64,000 bases of DNA from Geobacillus genomosp. 3 (lineage in GTDB: Bacteria > Bacillota > Bacilli > Bacillales > Anoxybacillaceae): the NCBI RefSeq assembly GCF_000445995.2, contig NC_022080.4, positions 2,878,001-2,942,000 of the forward strand. The letters run 5' to 3'. Positions 12,377-22,848 of the stretch are shown here, piece by piece; position 1 is the stretch's first letter; every line of letters starts with the position of its first letter. Below the pieces are notes generated by a model. The model was given only the letters and a program-made list of their open reading frames with translations, was not told where the DNA came from and made no database searches. Made by a program: the position numbers and the translations under genes.

Positions 12377-12410
12377 CGTTTCACCTTCCTTCCTCCTAAG
12401 GCGGCGGAAC

Positions 12411-12577
12411 GCAAAAAGAAAACCTTTCTGCCCGCAGAGAACAGAAAGGTATTGTCCACCATTCCGTCTCTTATCTCCCAAAGCAGGGCGCTTTGTGTGA
12501 ATTGGCACCTTTTCAGCAGACGCGCTGACGGTTGCCGGGCTTCATTGGGCACATCCCTCCACCTCTCTTGATAAGAG
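12411..12577 (-). promoter_or_regulatory. SAM-I riboswitch (S-box) with terminator, controlling metNPQ
   Basis: On the minus strand the leader reads CTTATCAAGAGAGG, then GGAGGGAT, GCCC, GAAGCCCGGCAACC, GGTGCCAATTC and finally GGGAGATAAGA, which closes the first stem. These are the conserved S-box elements in order (aptamer 12468-12577). After it, ACCTTTCTG/CAGAAAGGT plus TTTTCTTTTT at 12411-12450 forms the terminator. By the established mechanism, high S-adenosylmethionine stabilises the aptamer and stops transcription before metN. Confidence 0.96.
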
Positions 12578-12612
12578 CGCAACAAACGCCTATTCGATTG
12601 ATTACGTGTGTG

Positions 12613-12642
12613 ATTGTATCATTGTATGTCGAATCATGTCAA
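12613..12642 (-). promoter_or_regulatory. SigA promoter of metNPQ
   Basis: A perfect TTGACA (12642-12637) and TACAAT (12618-12613) are 18 bases apart on the minus strand, 36 bases before the S-box aptamer. Confidence 0.85.
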
Positions 12643-12650
12643 TAAATTTT

Positions 12651-12998
12651 TCACCCGACATGACGATACGGCTTAGCCAAATGGAGGAGAGATTCGAGCA
12701 GCAACAGGTGGCGAAAACTTCCCGACACATGCACTTCGCGCAGCCGGACGAGCTGCTGCAGCTTCAGTTCGCCGCCTAAGAGCGAGCAAAGCGCTGTTTT
12801 TGTGCCGCGCACCGTTAACGTTTTCCGTTCATCCTTTTCCATTTCCGCGGCAGCCGGCTCTTTGCCGATCACCAACATGGCGACGCCTTCTTCACTCTCA
12901 AACCGCACATACAACGGTTCATCCGGCAAAATCGGCAACAAATGGCGCAACGTTTGCATCCGTTCTGCGAACTGTCCAACTAACTGACGCATTTCCAT
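12651..12998 (-). CDS. Small YusD-like protein, possible SCP-2-like fold
   Basis: About 115 residues from the ATG at 12998, which has GGGGGAGG upstream. The sequence alternates beta-like and helical stretches (YVRFESEEGVAMLVIG, LTVRGTKTALCSLLGGE, LLLLESLLHLAKPY), resembling small sterol-carrier-protein-2-like proteins. Its position between yusE and metN corresponds to yusD in B. subtilis. No catalytic motif is visible and the function is unknown. The family assignment is tentative. Confidence 0.65.
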   Translation of the reverse strand: MEMRQLVGQFAERMQTLRHLLPILPDEPLYVRFESEEGVAMLVIGKEPAAAEMEKDERKTLTVRGTKTALCSLLGGELKLQQLVRLREVHVSGSFRHLLLLESLLHLAKPYRHVG

Positions 12999-13152
12999 TG
13001 ACCATCCTCCCCCCATTTTCCTTTATTCTCTTTATTTCCATACCGAGGGGGAGAATCCTTTACAAAAATCTCGACAACCGGTTTAGCGAATGAGCGCTGT
13101 TTTTGTCATTTCCGAAGAAATATGTCAAATGGCGTCAAAAAAAGGCGGATCG

Positions 13153-13467
13153 TCAGCGCGGCAAACGGGCTTGAAGTTCATCATACAAATAAGGGACGGA
13201 ATGAAACGCATACCATTTGCCGGCCAGCGACCCGCCAACAAAAAGAAGCAAACAAGGAACACTTTCAATTTTCCAAACGACTGCCTGCTCCGGCATATAA
13301 TTAATGTCCGTTTCGTAAAACGGCAGCGTTGGGAACAGCTGCTCGACTACCGCCAACATCCGTCTCGCCAGCTGGCATGTGCCGCACAGCGGCGTGTAAA
13401 TATAAAGCGCCATAAGCGGCTGTTCATTCACAATCCGTTGCACATCTGGTCGTTCGATCGCTTTCAC
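13153..13467 (-). CDS. yusE: Thioredoxin-like protein YusE
   Basis: 104 residues with a thioredoxin fold: the redox motif CGTC at residues 28-31 in YTPLCGTCQLARR, the cis-proline segment ESVPCLLLF, and a GGS turn before the last strand and helix. It would act as a cytosolic dithiol-disulfide oxidoreductase. The GTG start overlaps the yusF stop by four bases, so the two are translationally coupled. Confidence 0.88.
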   Translation of the reverse strand: MKAIERPDVQRIVNEQPLMALYIYTPLCGTCQLARRMLAVVEQLFPTLPFYETDINYMPEQAVVWKIESVPCLLLFVGGSLAGKWYAFHSVPYLYDELQARLPR

Positions 13468-13823
13468 TCGCCTCTTCCTCTCATGAACGAATCGATGCGG
13501 ACGTCAAAATGGGCGCGCAGCAACACTTGGGCTAAATGCCAAGGCGGGGCGGCGGCCACTTCGCGGTACGCCCGGTCAATATAAATATGTTCCGCCTCCG
13601 GAAACATGCGGCGAAACTGCCGGCGTAGCTTTTCCCCCGCCTCATCGGCGTCCGCCAGCACGTACACATCGTGACCCTCAAGCTCGTCAGCCAGCTCCTC
13701 AAGACGCGCATCGCTGATCGTGCCGTTCGTGCAAAGAATGACAACCGGTTCGTTCAGCACGGCCGCCACCTTTTGCTTATCCGATCGCCCTTCTACAATA
13801 ATCACTTTTTCTGCCTGTCGCAT
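13464..13823 (-). CDS. yusF: Toprim-domain protein YusF
   Basis: 119 residues from the ATG at 13823 (AGGTGGG upstream). It is a stand-alone Toprim domain: the glutamate motif VIIVEGRSDK at about residues 7-16 and the acidic motif VLADADEAGEKLR at about 55-67, as in RNase M5/primase-type Toprim proteins. These bind Mg2+ in nucleotidyl transfer or hydrolysis. The substrate of YusF-type proteins is not known. It is co-transcribed with yusE. Confidence 0.85.
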   Translation of the reverse strand: MRQAEKVIIVEGRSDKQKVAAVLNEPVVILCTNGTISDARLEELADELEGHDVYVLADADEAGEKLRRQFRRMFPEAEHIYIDRAYREVAAAPPWHLAQVLLRAHFDVRIDSFMRGRGE

Positions 13824-13885
13824 GTCCGACCCACCTAGCTTCGAAAAGGATACCATATTGTATGTCTCTCACCAGAAAAAGGTTG

Positions 13886-13913
13886 AAAAAAAGCAACGGT
13901 CATCCACCGTTGC
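13886..13913 (-). terminator. Intrinsic terminator after yusG
   Basis: GCAACGGT-GGATG-ACCGTTGC followed by seven T residues on the minus strand, three bases after the yusG stop codon. Confidence 0.9.
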
Positions 13914-13916
13914 CTT

Positions 13917-14156
13917 TCAACACCAACCCGCTTCCCCGTCACAGTCGACATATTTTTGGTCCGGTTCAACGGTAGCGGTCACCTCTTTATATATTTTGCC
14001 ATTTTGCTCGCTATACCCGTTTTTCAGCTCGACGGCCGCTGCCGGAAGCGGAAGACGTCCGATGAATTCACCTTCGTCATACAAGTCGAGCGAGCGGCCG
14101 TTCAGCTTGCCGGTCACCCGGTCCGTAATATCGACACGCGTTGGTTGCAACGCCAT
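13917..14156 (-). CDS. yusG: YusG-like protein (DUF2553)
   Basis: 79 residues or slightly fewer, starting at the ATG at 14156 with AAGGGG eight bases upstream. It begins MALQPTRVDITDRVTGKLNG and ends with a CDGEAGWC motif whose two cysteines are six residues apart. Length and genomic place beside gcvH match B. subtilis YusG. The function is unknown. A strong terminator follows. Confidence 0.8.
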   Translation of the reverse strand: MALQPTRVDITDRVTGKLNGRSLDLYDEGEFIGRLPLPAAAVELKNGYSEQNGKIYKEVTATVEPDQKYVDCDGEAGWC

Positions 14157-14231
14157 CGGAAGCACCCCTTTTTTCATCAAGTTTCGGTATGTATAGGGTG
14201 TCCGATTCGGGGGCGAAGACCACAGGAACGT

Positions 14232-14615
14232 TTATCCTTCGTTCACCATCGCCTCGTATTGTTCAGCCGTCAACAACTTGTCGACTTCACTTACATCTTT
14301 TGGTTCAACGACAACCATCCATGCTTTTTCGTACGGTGACTCGTTTACATATTCTGGATTGTCGTTCAACTCTTCATTCACTTCGACGACCGTGCCGCTG
14401 ATCGGCGCGTACAATTCCGAAACCGTTTTTACCGATTCGACGCTGCCGAACGGCTCGTTCGCCGTCAGTTCCGCGCCGACTTCCGGCAATTCAACAAAAA
14501 CGATATCCCCCAACTCCGACTGAGCGAAGTCGGTGATGCCGATGCGCACTTTGTCCCCTTCGACGCGCACCCATTCGTGTTCTTTTGAATAGCGAAGTTC
14601 TTTTGGCGTGTTCAT
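14232..14615 (-). CDS. gcvH: Glycine cleavage system H protein
   Basis: 127 residues from the ATG at 14615 (GGAGGG upstream). It carries the lipoyl group between the P, T and L proteins of glycine cleavage; in Bacillus it is also the entry point for lipoate distribution. The lipoyl lysine is K63 in [16 protein letters not shown]. The other glycine cleavage genes are not nearby, as is usual in Bacillaceae. Confidence 0.96.
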   Translation of the reverse strand: MNTPKELRYSKEHEWVRVEGDKVRIGITDFAQSELGDIVFVELPEVGAELTANEPFGSVESVKTVSELYAPISGTVVEVNEELNDNPEYVNESPYEKAWMVVVEPKDVSEVDKLLTAEQYEAMVNEG

Positions 14616-14709
14616 CGAATCCCTCCATTGCGACAAATTGTGTTCTTTTTCATCATAACCGATTTTCGATAAAAACTCACTGAGTTCGCATCATTTTTAT
14701 GCAAATTTT

Positions 14710-15087
14710 TTAACTTTCTGCCGGCGGCCGCCCGGCGAAAAACGCTTCGTACTCTTGCTCGCGAAATCCGACCACGACCCGTTCGCCATCCGTTAAAATG
14801 GGCCGTTTCACCAGCATCCCGTCCGACGCGAGCCAGTTGAGCATCTCGTCCTCCGCGGCGCCGTCAAGCTTGTCTTTCAACCCGAGTTCGCGGTATTTCA
14901 TGCCGCTTGTATTGAAAAATTTTTTGAGCGGCAGCCCGCTTTTTCGGTGCAGGTCGGCCAGTTGTTCTTTCGTCAGCGGTTCGTCGACGAGATGCACCGT
15001 TTGCACGTCAATGCCGTGTTCATCGAGCCATTTTTTCGCCTTCCGGCACGTTCCGCATTTCGGATACCAATAGAGCGTCAGCGCCAT
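14710..15087 (-). CDS. yusI: ArsC/Spx-family protein YusI
   Basis: 125 residues from the ATG at 15087 (GGAGGGG-type site upstream). The thioredoxin-like ArsC fold begins ALTLYWYPKCGTCRKAKKWL with CGTC, and the segment MLVKRPILTDGERVVVGF is the conserved cis-proline and strand region of the family. Members include arsenate reductases and Spx-type regulators. The CxxC and lack of a clear Spx partner motif leave the activity open. The position between gcvH and fadE matches yusI. Confidence 0.87.
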   Translation of the reverse strand: MALTLYWYPKCGTCRKAKKWLDEHGIDVQTVHLVDEPLTKEQLADLHRKSGLPLKKFFNTSGMKYRELGLKDKLDGAAEDEMLNWLASDGMLVKRPILTDGERVVVGFREQEYEAFFAGRPPAES

Positions 15088-15190
15088 TCCTACCCCTCCT
15101 TTTAACCGTGTTGAACGATCGGTCATCCGCGGGGAAGCGGGGCGTTACAGCGGCCGCTTCCCCAAGCGGAGCGCCTGTTCCAGAGAGCAA

Positions 15191-15217
15191 GAAGTACCGG
15201 GCTGTGCCCGGTACTTC
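15191..15217 (-). terminator. Hairpin at the end of the fadNAE operon
   Basis: A perfect 12-bp stem GAAGTACCGGGC/GCCCGGTACTTC with a 3-base loop, 8 bases after the fadE stop; the tail TTGCTCTC is only moderately T-rich. Confidence 0.75.
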
Positions 15218-15224
15218 CTAATTA

Positions 15225-17009
15225 TCACACAATATACCGTTCCGCTTCAATGAGGGCGGCGGCCGCCTCGCGTTTTTTCGCGATCACATTGATTGGCGTA
15301 TGGCGCGTCAGCCGACGGAGGGCGGCGAGCATCATCCGCAGCGTGTCGCCTTGTTCGACGGCGACGAGCGTTTCTTTCGCATGCGCTTCGATTTCATTGA
15401 ACGCCTCTTGGCAGAAAATTTGCGTATAGAGCCATTTTTGTTTGTGCTTCTCTTCCCCGTCCGCGTTGATCGCTTTTTCGGTGCGAAGAAGCGCCGATTC
15501 CATGGCGTAAATGTTGGCGACAATATCGGCGATGTTCACGAGCACTTCTTGCTCTTCCTCGATTTTCGCGCCGAATGTTTGCGCCGCCAGCCCGGCGACC
15601 ATCAAAGCGATTTTTTTCGCGTTGCGCACCAAATATTTCTCTTGTTCGAGCGCGCCCGTTCCCGGTTCTTCGGCCGTCATCATCATGAGCTCTTCTTGCA
15701 GCTGCTGCGCTTTTTGGAAAAGAGGCAGTTCGCCTTTTACCGCTTTTTTCAAATACATGCCCGGCACGAGCAGGCGGTTGATTTCGTTCGTCCCTTCGAA
15801 AATGCGGTTGATGCGCGAGTCGCGGTAGGCGCGCTCAATTTCGTATTCCTGCATGAAGCCGTAGCCGCCGTGGATTTGCACCCCTTCGTCCACGATGTAA
15901 TCGAGCACTTCGGTCGCGAAAAACTTGTTCAGCGAGCACTCGATCGCGTATTCGGCGATCGATTTCGCCACTTCTTTGCCGTCTTTCGCTTTTTCCCCAT
16001 CGAGCAAGCCCATCCGTTCATCGAACAAGCCGACCGTGCGGTACACCGAGCTTTCCGCCGCATACAGGCGCGACGCCATCGTCGCAAATTTTTCCTGCGT
16101 CAGCGTAAACTGCGAAATCGGGCGTTTGAATTGCTGGCGTTGATTCGCGTATTTGAGCGTGATTTCGAGCGCCCGCTTCGCGCCGCCGACCGCTCCCAAT
16201 CCGAGCTTGTAGCGGCCGATGTTCAAAATGTTAAACGCGATGACATGGCCTTTGCCGATTTCACCGAGGACGTTTTCTTTCGGCACCGGCACGTCTTGCA
16301 AAATGAGCGTCCGCGTCGACGAGCTTTTGATCCCCATTTTCTTTTCTTCCGGACCAGTCGAAACGCCCGGGAAATCGCGCTCGACGATGAACGCTGTGAA
16401 ATGCTGGCCGTCCACTTTCGCGTAGACGACGAACACATCGGCAAACCCGGAGTTCGTGATCCATTGCTTTTCACCGTTTAAAATGTAATGCGTTCCTTCG
16501 GCGTTCAATTTCGCCGTCGTTTTCGCGCCGAGGGCGTCCGAACCCGAACCCGGCTCCGTCAGGGCATAGGCGGCGATTTTTTCGCCGGTCGCCAACTGCG
16601 GCAAATAGTTTTGTTTTTGTTCTTCCGTGCCGAACAAGACGATCGGCAGCGAGCCAATTCCGACGTGCGCCCCGTGCGAAATCGCAAACCCGCCGGCCGG
16701 CGCCATCTGTTCTGCGATGATGGCCGAGCTCACTTTATCCAAGCCCAAACCGCCGTATTCTTCCGGAATGTCGGCGCTTAGCAAACCGAGTTCGCCCGCT
16801 TTGCGGAGCAGCTTCACCGAGCGGTCAAACTCGTGGTGTTCCAAATGCTCCAGCTGCGGAAGCACTTCGTTGTTCACATATTCCGCCGTCGTTTTCGCGA
16901 TCATGTGATGTTCGTCGGTGAAATCTTCCGGCGTAAAGACGCGCTCGGCCGGAATGTCCTCAATTAAAAAGCTGCCGCCTTGAATCGCGTTTTCGGCTGT
17001 TTTTGCCAT
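15225..17009 (-). CDS. fadE: Acyl-CoA dehydrogenase FadE
   Basis: 594 residues, the long type seen in Bacillus FadE, with an extra C-terminal helical part after the 380-residue acyl-CoA dehydrogenase core. Core features are YALTEPGSGSDALGAKTTA (FAD and substrate contact), WITNSGFADVFVV, and the C-terminal YGFMQEYEIERAYRDSRI. It catalyses the first, FAD-dependent step of fatty-acid beta-oxidation. It is last in fadN-fadA-fadE; GGGGGAGG lies upstream of the ATG. Confidence 0.95.
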   Translation of the reverse strand: MAKTAENAIQGGSFLIEDIPAERVFTPEDFTDEHHMIAKTTAEYVNNEVLPQLEHLEHHEFDRSVKLLRKAGELGLLSADIPEEYGGLGLDKVSSAIIAEQMAPAGGFAISHGAHVGIGSLPIVLFGTEEQKQNYLPQLATGEKIAAYALTEPGSGSDALGAKTTAKLNAEGTHYILNGEKQWITNSGFADVFVVYAKVDGQHFTAFIVERDFPGVSTGPEEKKMGIKSSSTRTLILQDVPVPKENVLGEIGKGHVIAFNILNIGRYKLGLGAVGGAKRALEITLKYANQRQQFKRPISQFTLTQEKFATMASRLYAAESSVYRTVGLFDERMGLLDGEKAKDGKEVAKSIAEYAIECSLNKFFATEVLDYIVDEGVQIHGGYGFMQEYEIERAYRDSRINRIFEGTNEINRLLVPGMYLKKAVKGELPLFQKAQQLQEELMMMTAEEPGTGALEQEKYLVRNAKKIALMVAGLAAQTFGAKIEEEQEVLVNIADIVANIYAMESALLRTEKAINADGEEKHKQKWLYTQIFCQEAFNEIEAHAKETLVAVEQGDTLRMMLAALRRLTRHTPINVIAKKREAAAALIEAERYIV

Positions 17010-17083
17010 TGGTTGTTTCCTCCCCCGAATATCGTAATAGTCCGGGCGGCGCTGCCGCCCGCTTTAGTTGTCATTGGCCGGCA

Positions 17084-18256
17084 TTACAGCAGTTCAAAGA
17101 CACCCGCGGCGCCCATGCCGCCGCCGATGCACATCGTGACAATGCCAAACTGGACGTCGCGGCGCCGCATTTCATGAAGAAGCGACAACGTCAGCTTCGC
17201 GCCCGTGCAGCCGAGCGGATGGCCGAGCGCAATCGCCCCGCCGTTGACGTTGACGATCTCTTCGTCAAGCCCGAGCTCGCGAATGACTTGAATCGACTGG
17301 GACGCGAACGCTTCGTTCAGCTCGATCAAGCCGATGTCGGACAGCTCCAGGCCGGCGAGCTTCAACGCTTTCGGCACCGCGGCGACCGGGCCGATCCCCA
17401 TCACTTCCGGCGGCACGCCGGCGACGGCGAACGAGCGGAACTTGCCGAGCGGTTTTAAGCCGAGAGATGCCGCTTTTTCGCGGTCCATCACCATCACGGC
17501 CGCCGCCCCGTCGCTCATTTGCGACGCGTTGCCGGCTGTGACCGTGCCGTTGGCGGCAAACGCCGGGCGCAGTTTGGCGAGCGTCTCCATGTTCGTCTCC
17601 GGGCGCACGCCTTCATCTTGGGCAAACACAACCGTCTCTTCCACCAGTTTGTTGTTTTCCACCTTGCGCACGACGACTTCGACCGGCACGATTTCGTCGT
17701 CGAACTTGCCTTCTGCAATCGCCTTCGCGGCGCGCTGGTGGCTGCGCACGGCGAACGCGTCCTGGTCCTCGCGGCTCACGCCGTATTGTTTCGCCACTTG
17801 CTCGGCCGTATGGCCCATCGACATGTAATATTCCGGCGCCTCTTCGGCCAGGCGGGCGTTCGGGCGGACGACATGCCCCATCATCGGCACCATGCTCATC
17901 GATTCGACCCCGCCGGCAATGACCGTATCCGAATGGCCAAGCATGACCCGTTCGGCCGCATAGGCGATCGCCTGCAAGCCGGACGAGCAATACCGGTTGA
18001 TCGTAATCGCCGGCACCGTATGCGGCAGCCCGGCGAGCGCCCCGATGTTGCGGGCGACGTTCAACCCTTGCTCCGCCTCGGGCATGGCGCAGCCGATAAT
18101 TAAGTCATCGATATTCCCGTCATAGTTTCCCGCGCGCTTCAACGTTTCCTTGACGACGAGCGCTCCCAAATCGTCCGGCCGCGTATGGGCGAGCGTTCCT
18201 TTTTTCGCTTTTCCGACCGGTGTGCGCGCGCCTGCGACAATGACCGCTTCTCTCAC
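17084..18256 (-). CDS. fadA: Acetyl-CoA acyltransferase (3-ketoacyl-CoA thiolase) FadA
   Basis: 390-residue thiolase using a GTG start. The acyl-accepting cysteine lies in [16 protein letters not shown] near residue 90. The histidine motif is [16 protein letters not shown], and the second catalytic cysteine is in [18 protein letters not shown] at the end. It performs the last, thiolytic step of beta-oxidation. AGGGGGAG precedes the start, 27 bases after fadN. Confidence 0.96.
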   Translation of the reverse strand: MREAVIVAGARTPVGKAKKGTLAHTRPDDLGALVVKETLKRAGNYDGNIDDLIIGCAMPEAEQGLNVARNIGALAGLPHTVPAITINRYCSSGLQAIAYAAERVMLGHSDTVIAGGVESMSMVPMMGHVVRPNARLAEEAPEYYMSMGHTAEQVAKQYGVSREDQDAFAVRSHQRAAKAIAEGKFDDEIVPVEVVVRKVENNKLVEETVVFAQDEGVRPETNMETLAKLRPAFAANGTVTAGNASQMSDGAAAVMVMDREKAASLGLKPLGKFRSFAVAGVPPEVMGIGPVAAVPKALKLAGLELSDIGLIELNEAFASQSIQVIRELGLDEEIVNVNGGAIALGHPLGCTGAKLTLSLLHEMRRRDVQFGIVTMCIGGGMGAAGVFELL

Positions 18257-18283
18257 GCCAATCTCCCCCTTGAATCCCCCGCT

Positions 18284-20671
<2,388 letters not shown>

Positions 20672-20692
20672 TTCGGTTCCCCCTCACACCAT

Positions 20693-20710
20693 TGAATGAA
20701 TCATCATTCA
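20693..20710 (-). promoter_or_regulatory. FadR operator upstream of fadN
   Basis: On the minus strand TGAATGATGATTCATTCA, 22 bases before fadN, fits the Bacillus FadR operator TGAATGANTANTCATTCA except at one central base, with seven-base arms. Long-chain acyl-CoA releases FadR, so the operon should be induced by fatty acids. Confidence 0.85.
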
Positions 20711-20732
20711 TTTTTCGGTGAAAAAAATATAG

Positions 20733-20746
20733 TGAAAACGTTCTCT
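20733..20746. promoter_or_regulatory. cre-like CcpA site upstream of fadN
   Basis: Plus strand TGAAAACGTTCTCT fits TGWNANCGNTNWCA at every defined position except the last. It overlaps the likely promoter region (TATATT just downstream on the minus strand), which would suit catabolite repression of fatty-acid use. Confidence 0.55.
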
Positions 20747-20853
20747 ACACTTAAATATATAGTATGTTGGTAATTTTCGCAATATATTTGCCGCACATTT
20801 TTTCCACATCGCAATCCGGATTTTGCCCATACTAACAACAGGAGGTGAACATG

Positions 20854-21003
20854 ATGGCGCGGTTGAAAAAAAATCCGTCTGAACGCGGCGTCAGCGCGGC
20901 GAGCGTGAAAGGAAACGCCGGCCCGACGGTCGAAGCGGACGGCGGCGGCAAGCGGACGAGCCAAAACCAACAGTACAAAAAGCACAATATGCAAGGGGAC
21001 TGA
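20854..21003 (+). CDS. yuzL: YuzL-like small protein
   Basis: 49 residues. GGAGGTGA lies seven bases before the second of two adjacent ATGs, the start chosen here. The sequence is highly charged and Gly/Gln/Asn-rich (GVSAASVKGNAGPTVEADGG, SQNQQYKKHNMQ), resembling YuzL and reminiscent of small spore proteins. Its place between fadN and the proline dehydrogenase gene is that of yuzL in B. subtilis. The function is unknown. Confidence 0.75.
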   Translation: MARLKKNPSERGVSAASVKGNAGPTVEADGGGKRTSQNQQYKKHNMQGD

Positions 21004-21068
21004 ACGCCCGATGGCGTCCGTCCCCTTGTGTGCTGCCGCGGCGCCGCCTCCCGTTGGCCGGGCGGGCG

Positions 21069-21986
21069 TCACTTGCGGAACATGCCTTTAGCGACGAACG
21101 CCACGTTGGCCGGGCGTTCGGCGAGCCGGCGCATAAAGTAGCCGTACCAATCGGTCCCGTACGGAACGTACACGCGCATCGTATACCCTTCGCGCGCCAG
21201 CTCAATTTGCCGCTCCGGACGGATGCCGTACAACATTTGAAATTCAAACTGGCTGTTTGGAATGTTGTACTCGGCAACGAGCCGCTTCGTATACTCGATG
21301 ATGGCGTCATCGTGCGTCGCAACGGCCGTATAGTTGCCGTTGAGCAAATGTTGTTTAATGACCTTTTTAAAATTCTCATCCACATCTTTTTTATCCGGAA
21401 ACGCCACTTCCGGCGATTCTTTATACGCCCCCTTGACGAGCCGCAAGTTCGGGCGGTACGGCTTCAGATCTTCAATGTCTTGCTCCGTCCGGTACAAATA
21501 CGCCTGCAGCACCGTACCGACGTTGTCGTACTCTTTTTTCAACGTTTTAAAAATATCGATCGTCTTTTGGCAGCGTGAATAATCTTCCATATCAATCGTC
21601 ACGAACACGCCCCGCTCTTTCGCCGCCTCCAAAATGCGGCGCATGTTGCGCATAACGAGCTCATCGGAAATGTCAAGCCCCATGGACGTCATTTTCAGCG
21701 ACAGCTGCGAATTCAGCTTCTCACGGCTGATCGCCTCAATCGCCTCGAGGCAATGGTTCGCCATCTCGTTTGCTTCCCGCTCATTGTCAACAAATTCGCC
21801 TAAATAGTCGACCGTGACAGCCAACCCTTTTTCGTTCAATTGACGGATGACGCGCACCGCTTCCTCAATCGTTTCGCCGGCGACGAATCTTGATGCGCCG
21901 AAGCGGAGGCCGTATCGCTTCGCCAAATGGGTCAACGTTTTATTTTTGGACAAGAACAAAAAAAAGTCGCGCATCAGCTGTTCCAC
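21069..21986 (-). CDS. fadM: Proline dehydrogenase (FadM/PutB type)
   Basis: 305 residues from a GTG at 21986 preceded by AGGGGG; an ATG 30 bases upstream lacks a ribosome site. Monofunctional FAD-dependent proline dehydrogenase with a TIM barrel: FVTIDMEDYSRCQKT, VLQAYLYRTEQDIEDL, LRLVKGAYKESPEVAFP, VATHDDAIIEYTKRL and the C-terminal YVPYGTDWYGYFMRRLAERP. It oxidises proline to pyrroline-5-carboxylate. No pyrroline-5-carboxylate dehydrogenase gene lies next to it. Confidence 0.93.
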   Translation of the reverse strand: MEQLMRDFFLFLSKNKTLTHLAKRYGLRFGASRFVAGETIEEAVRVIRQLNEKGLAVTVDYLGEFVDNEREANEMANHCLEAIEAISREKLNSQLSLKMTSMGLDISDELVMRNMRRILEAAKERGVFVTIDMEDYSRCQKTIDIFKTLKKEYDNVGTVLQAYLYRTEQDIEDLKPYRPNLRLVKGAYKESPEVAFPDKKDVDENFKKVIKQHLLNGNYTAVATHDDAIIEYTKRLVAEYNIPNSQFEFQMLYGIRPERQIELAREGYTMRVYVPYGTDWYGYFMRRLAERPANVAFVAKGMFRK

Positions 21987-22150
21987 AGTTGTGATCCCCC
22001 TCGCATGGAAACGCATTCATCACTCTTATTGTACCATGTTTCCATTCCATTGAATATGTTTTTTCCCTGTTGTTTATTTTTTATTTGTGTATAATTTTCC
22101 ACTCACTGCACAATCTACAAGCGACTACATTGTGAAAGGAGCGAACCACG

Positions 22151-22408
22151 ATGCAACAACAGCCGCAAATGAACCCGCAGGCGGCGATGCCCGAGCCGCC
22201 GCAAATGGTGTCATCGAAAGACGCCATGTACTTTTCCGATATGATGTCATGGAACTTGCTGGCGGCGAAAAAAGCGCACTTTTTCGCTTCGCAGTGCCGC
22301 GATCCGGAAGTGGTGCAGGCGATCGAGCGCGCCGGGCAAATGCATCAGCGCCATTACGACATGATTTTGCGCCATTTGCAAAACCCGCCGCAGCCGCCGG
22401 TGATGTGA
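22151..22408 (+). CDS. Small spore-coat-like protein (Gln/Pro/Met-rich)
   Basis: 85 residues with AAAGGAG upstream. Gln- and Pro-rich ends flank a helical core, DAMYFSDMMSWNLLAAKKAH followed by QAIERAGQMHQRHYDMILRH, the helical-pair pattern of CotF-like coat proteins. It lies 15 bases before a second CotF-type gene. Expected in the outer layers of the spore; the assignment rests on composition and context. Confidence 0.7.
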   Translation: MQQQPQMNPQAAMPEPPQMVSSKDAMYFSDMMSWNLLAAKKAHFFASQCRDPEVVQAIERAGQMHQRHYDMILRHLQNPPQPPVM

Positions 22409-22423
22409 AAGGAGGAACGTTCG

Positions 22424-22759
22424 GTGAACCAAAAACAAGTGCAAAATCCGGAAACGCAAGTGCCGAAAACGCCGCAAATGAACGAGCGCGACTTTTTGAA
22501 TGACATGCTGACGACGGAAAAATACATGACGTTGTCTTACAGCGTGTACTTGCATGAGGCGAGCAACCAACCGTTATACCAAGATATGATGAACATTTTT
22601 ACGGAAACGCAAAACTGCCAGCGTGAATTGTACAATTTAATGTTCAAAAAAGGATGGTACAAGCTCGAAGCCGCCGATCCGCAAAAACTTCAGCAAACGT
22701 ACCAACAGTTCCAAGGATACACCAACCAGTTTCCTTACCAAGGAAACACCATGCAATGA
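22424..22759 (+). CDS. CotF-family spore coat protein
   Basis: 111 residues with a GTG start and AAAGGAGG upstream. The CotF-type core is LNDMLTTEKYMTLSYSVYLH then ASNQPLYQDMMNIFTETQNC, with a Gln/Pro-rich N-terminus and a Gln/Tyr-rich C-terminus. It forms a two-gene unit with the previous gene, ended by a terminator, and is next to the germination operon. The family is well supported; its place in the coat is not known. Confidence 0.82.
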   Translation: MNQKQVQNPETQVPKTPQMNERDFLNDMLTTEKYMTLSYSVYLHEASNQPLYQDMMNIFTETQNCQRELYNLMFKKGWYKLEAADPQKLQQTYQQFQGYTNQFPYQGNTMQ

Positions 22760-22772
22760 AAGGAGCAAACGG

Positions 22773-22806
22773 GGATGTCCTCTAGTGCATGCGGACATCC
22801 TCTTTC
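22773..22806 (+). terminator. Terminator after the coat gene pair
   Basis: GGATGTCC and GGACATCC pair around a 12-base loop and are followed by TCTTTC, 13 bases after the second coat gene. Confidence 0.75.
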
Positions 22807-22848
22807 TCATCCGGAAAGCGGAAATCCTTGACGCAAAGGGGGAGAGGG

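Noticed and set aside
15300..16481. Long plus-strand frame opposite fadE (also similar ones opposite rnr, fadN, hpaE and sufB)
   Set aside because: Arginine/histidine-rich antisense translation typical of high-GC genes; no ribosome site or family resemblance.
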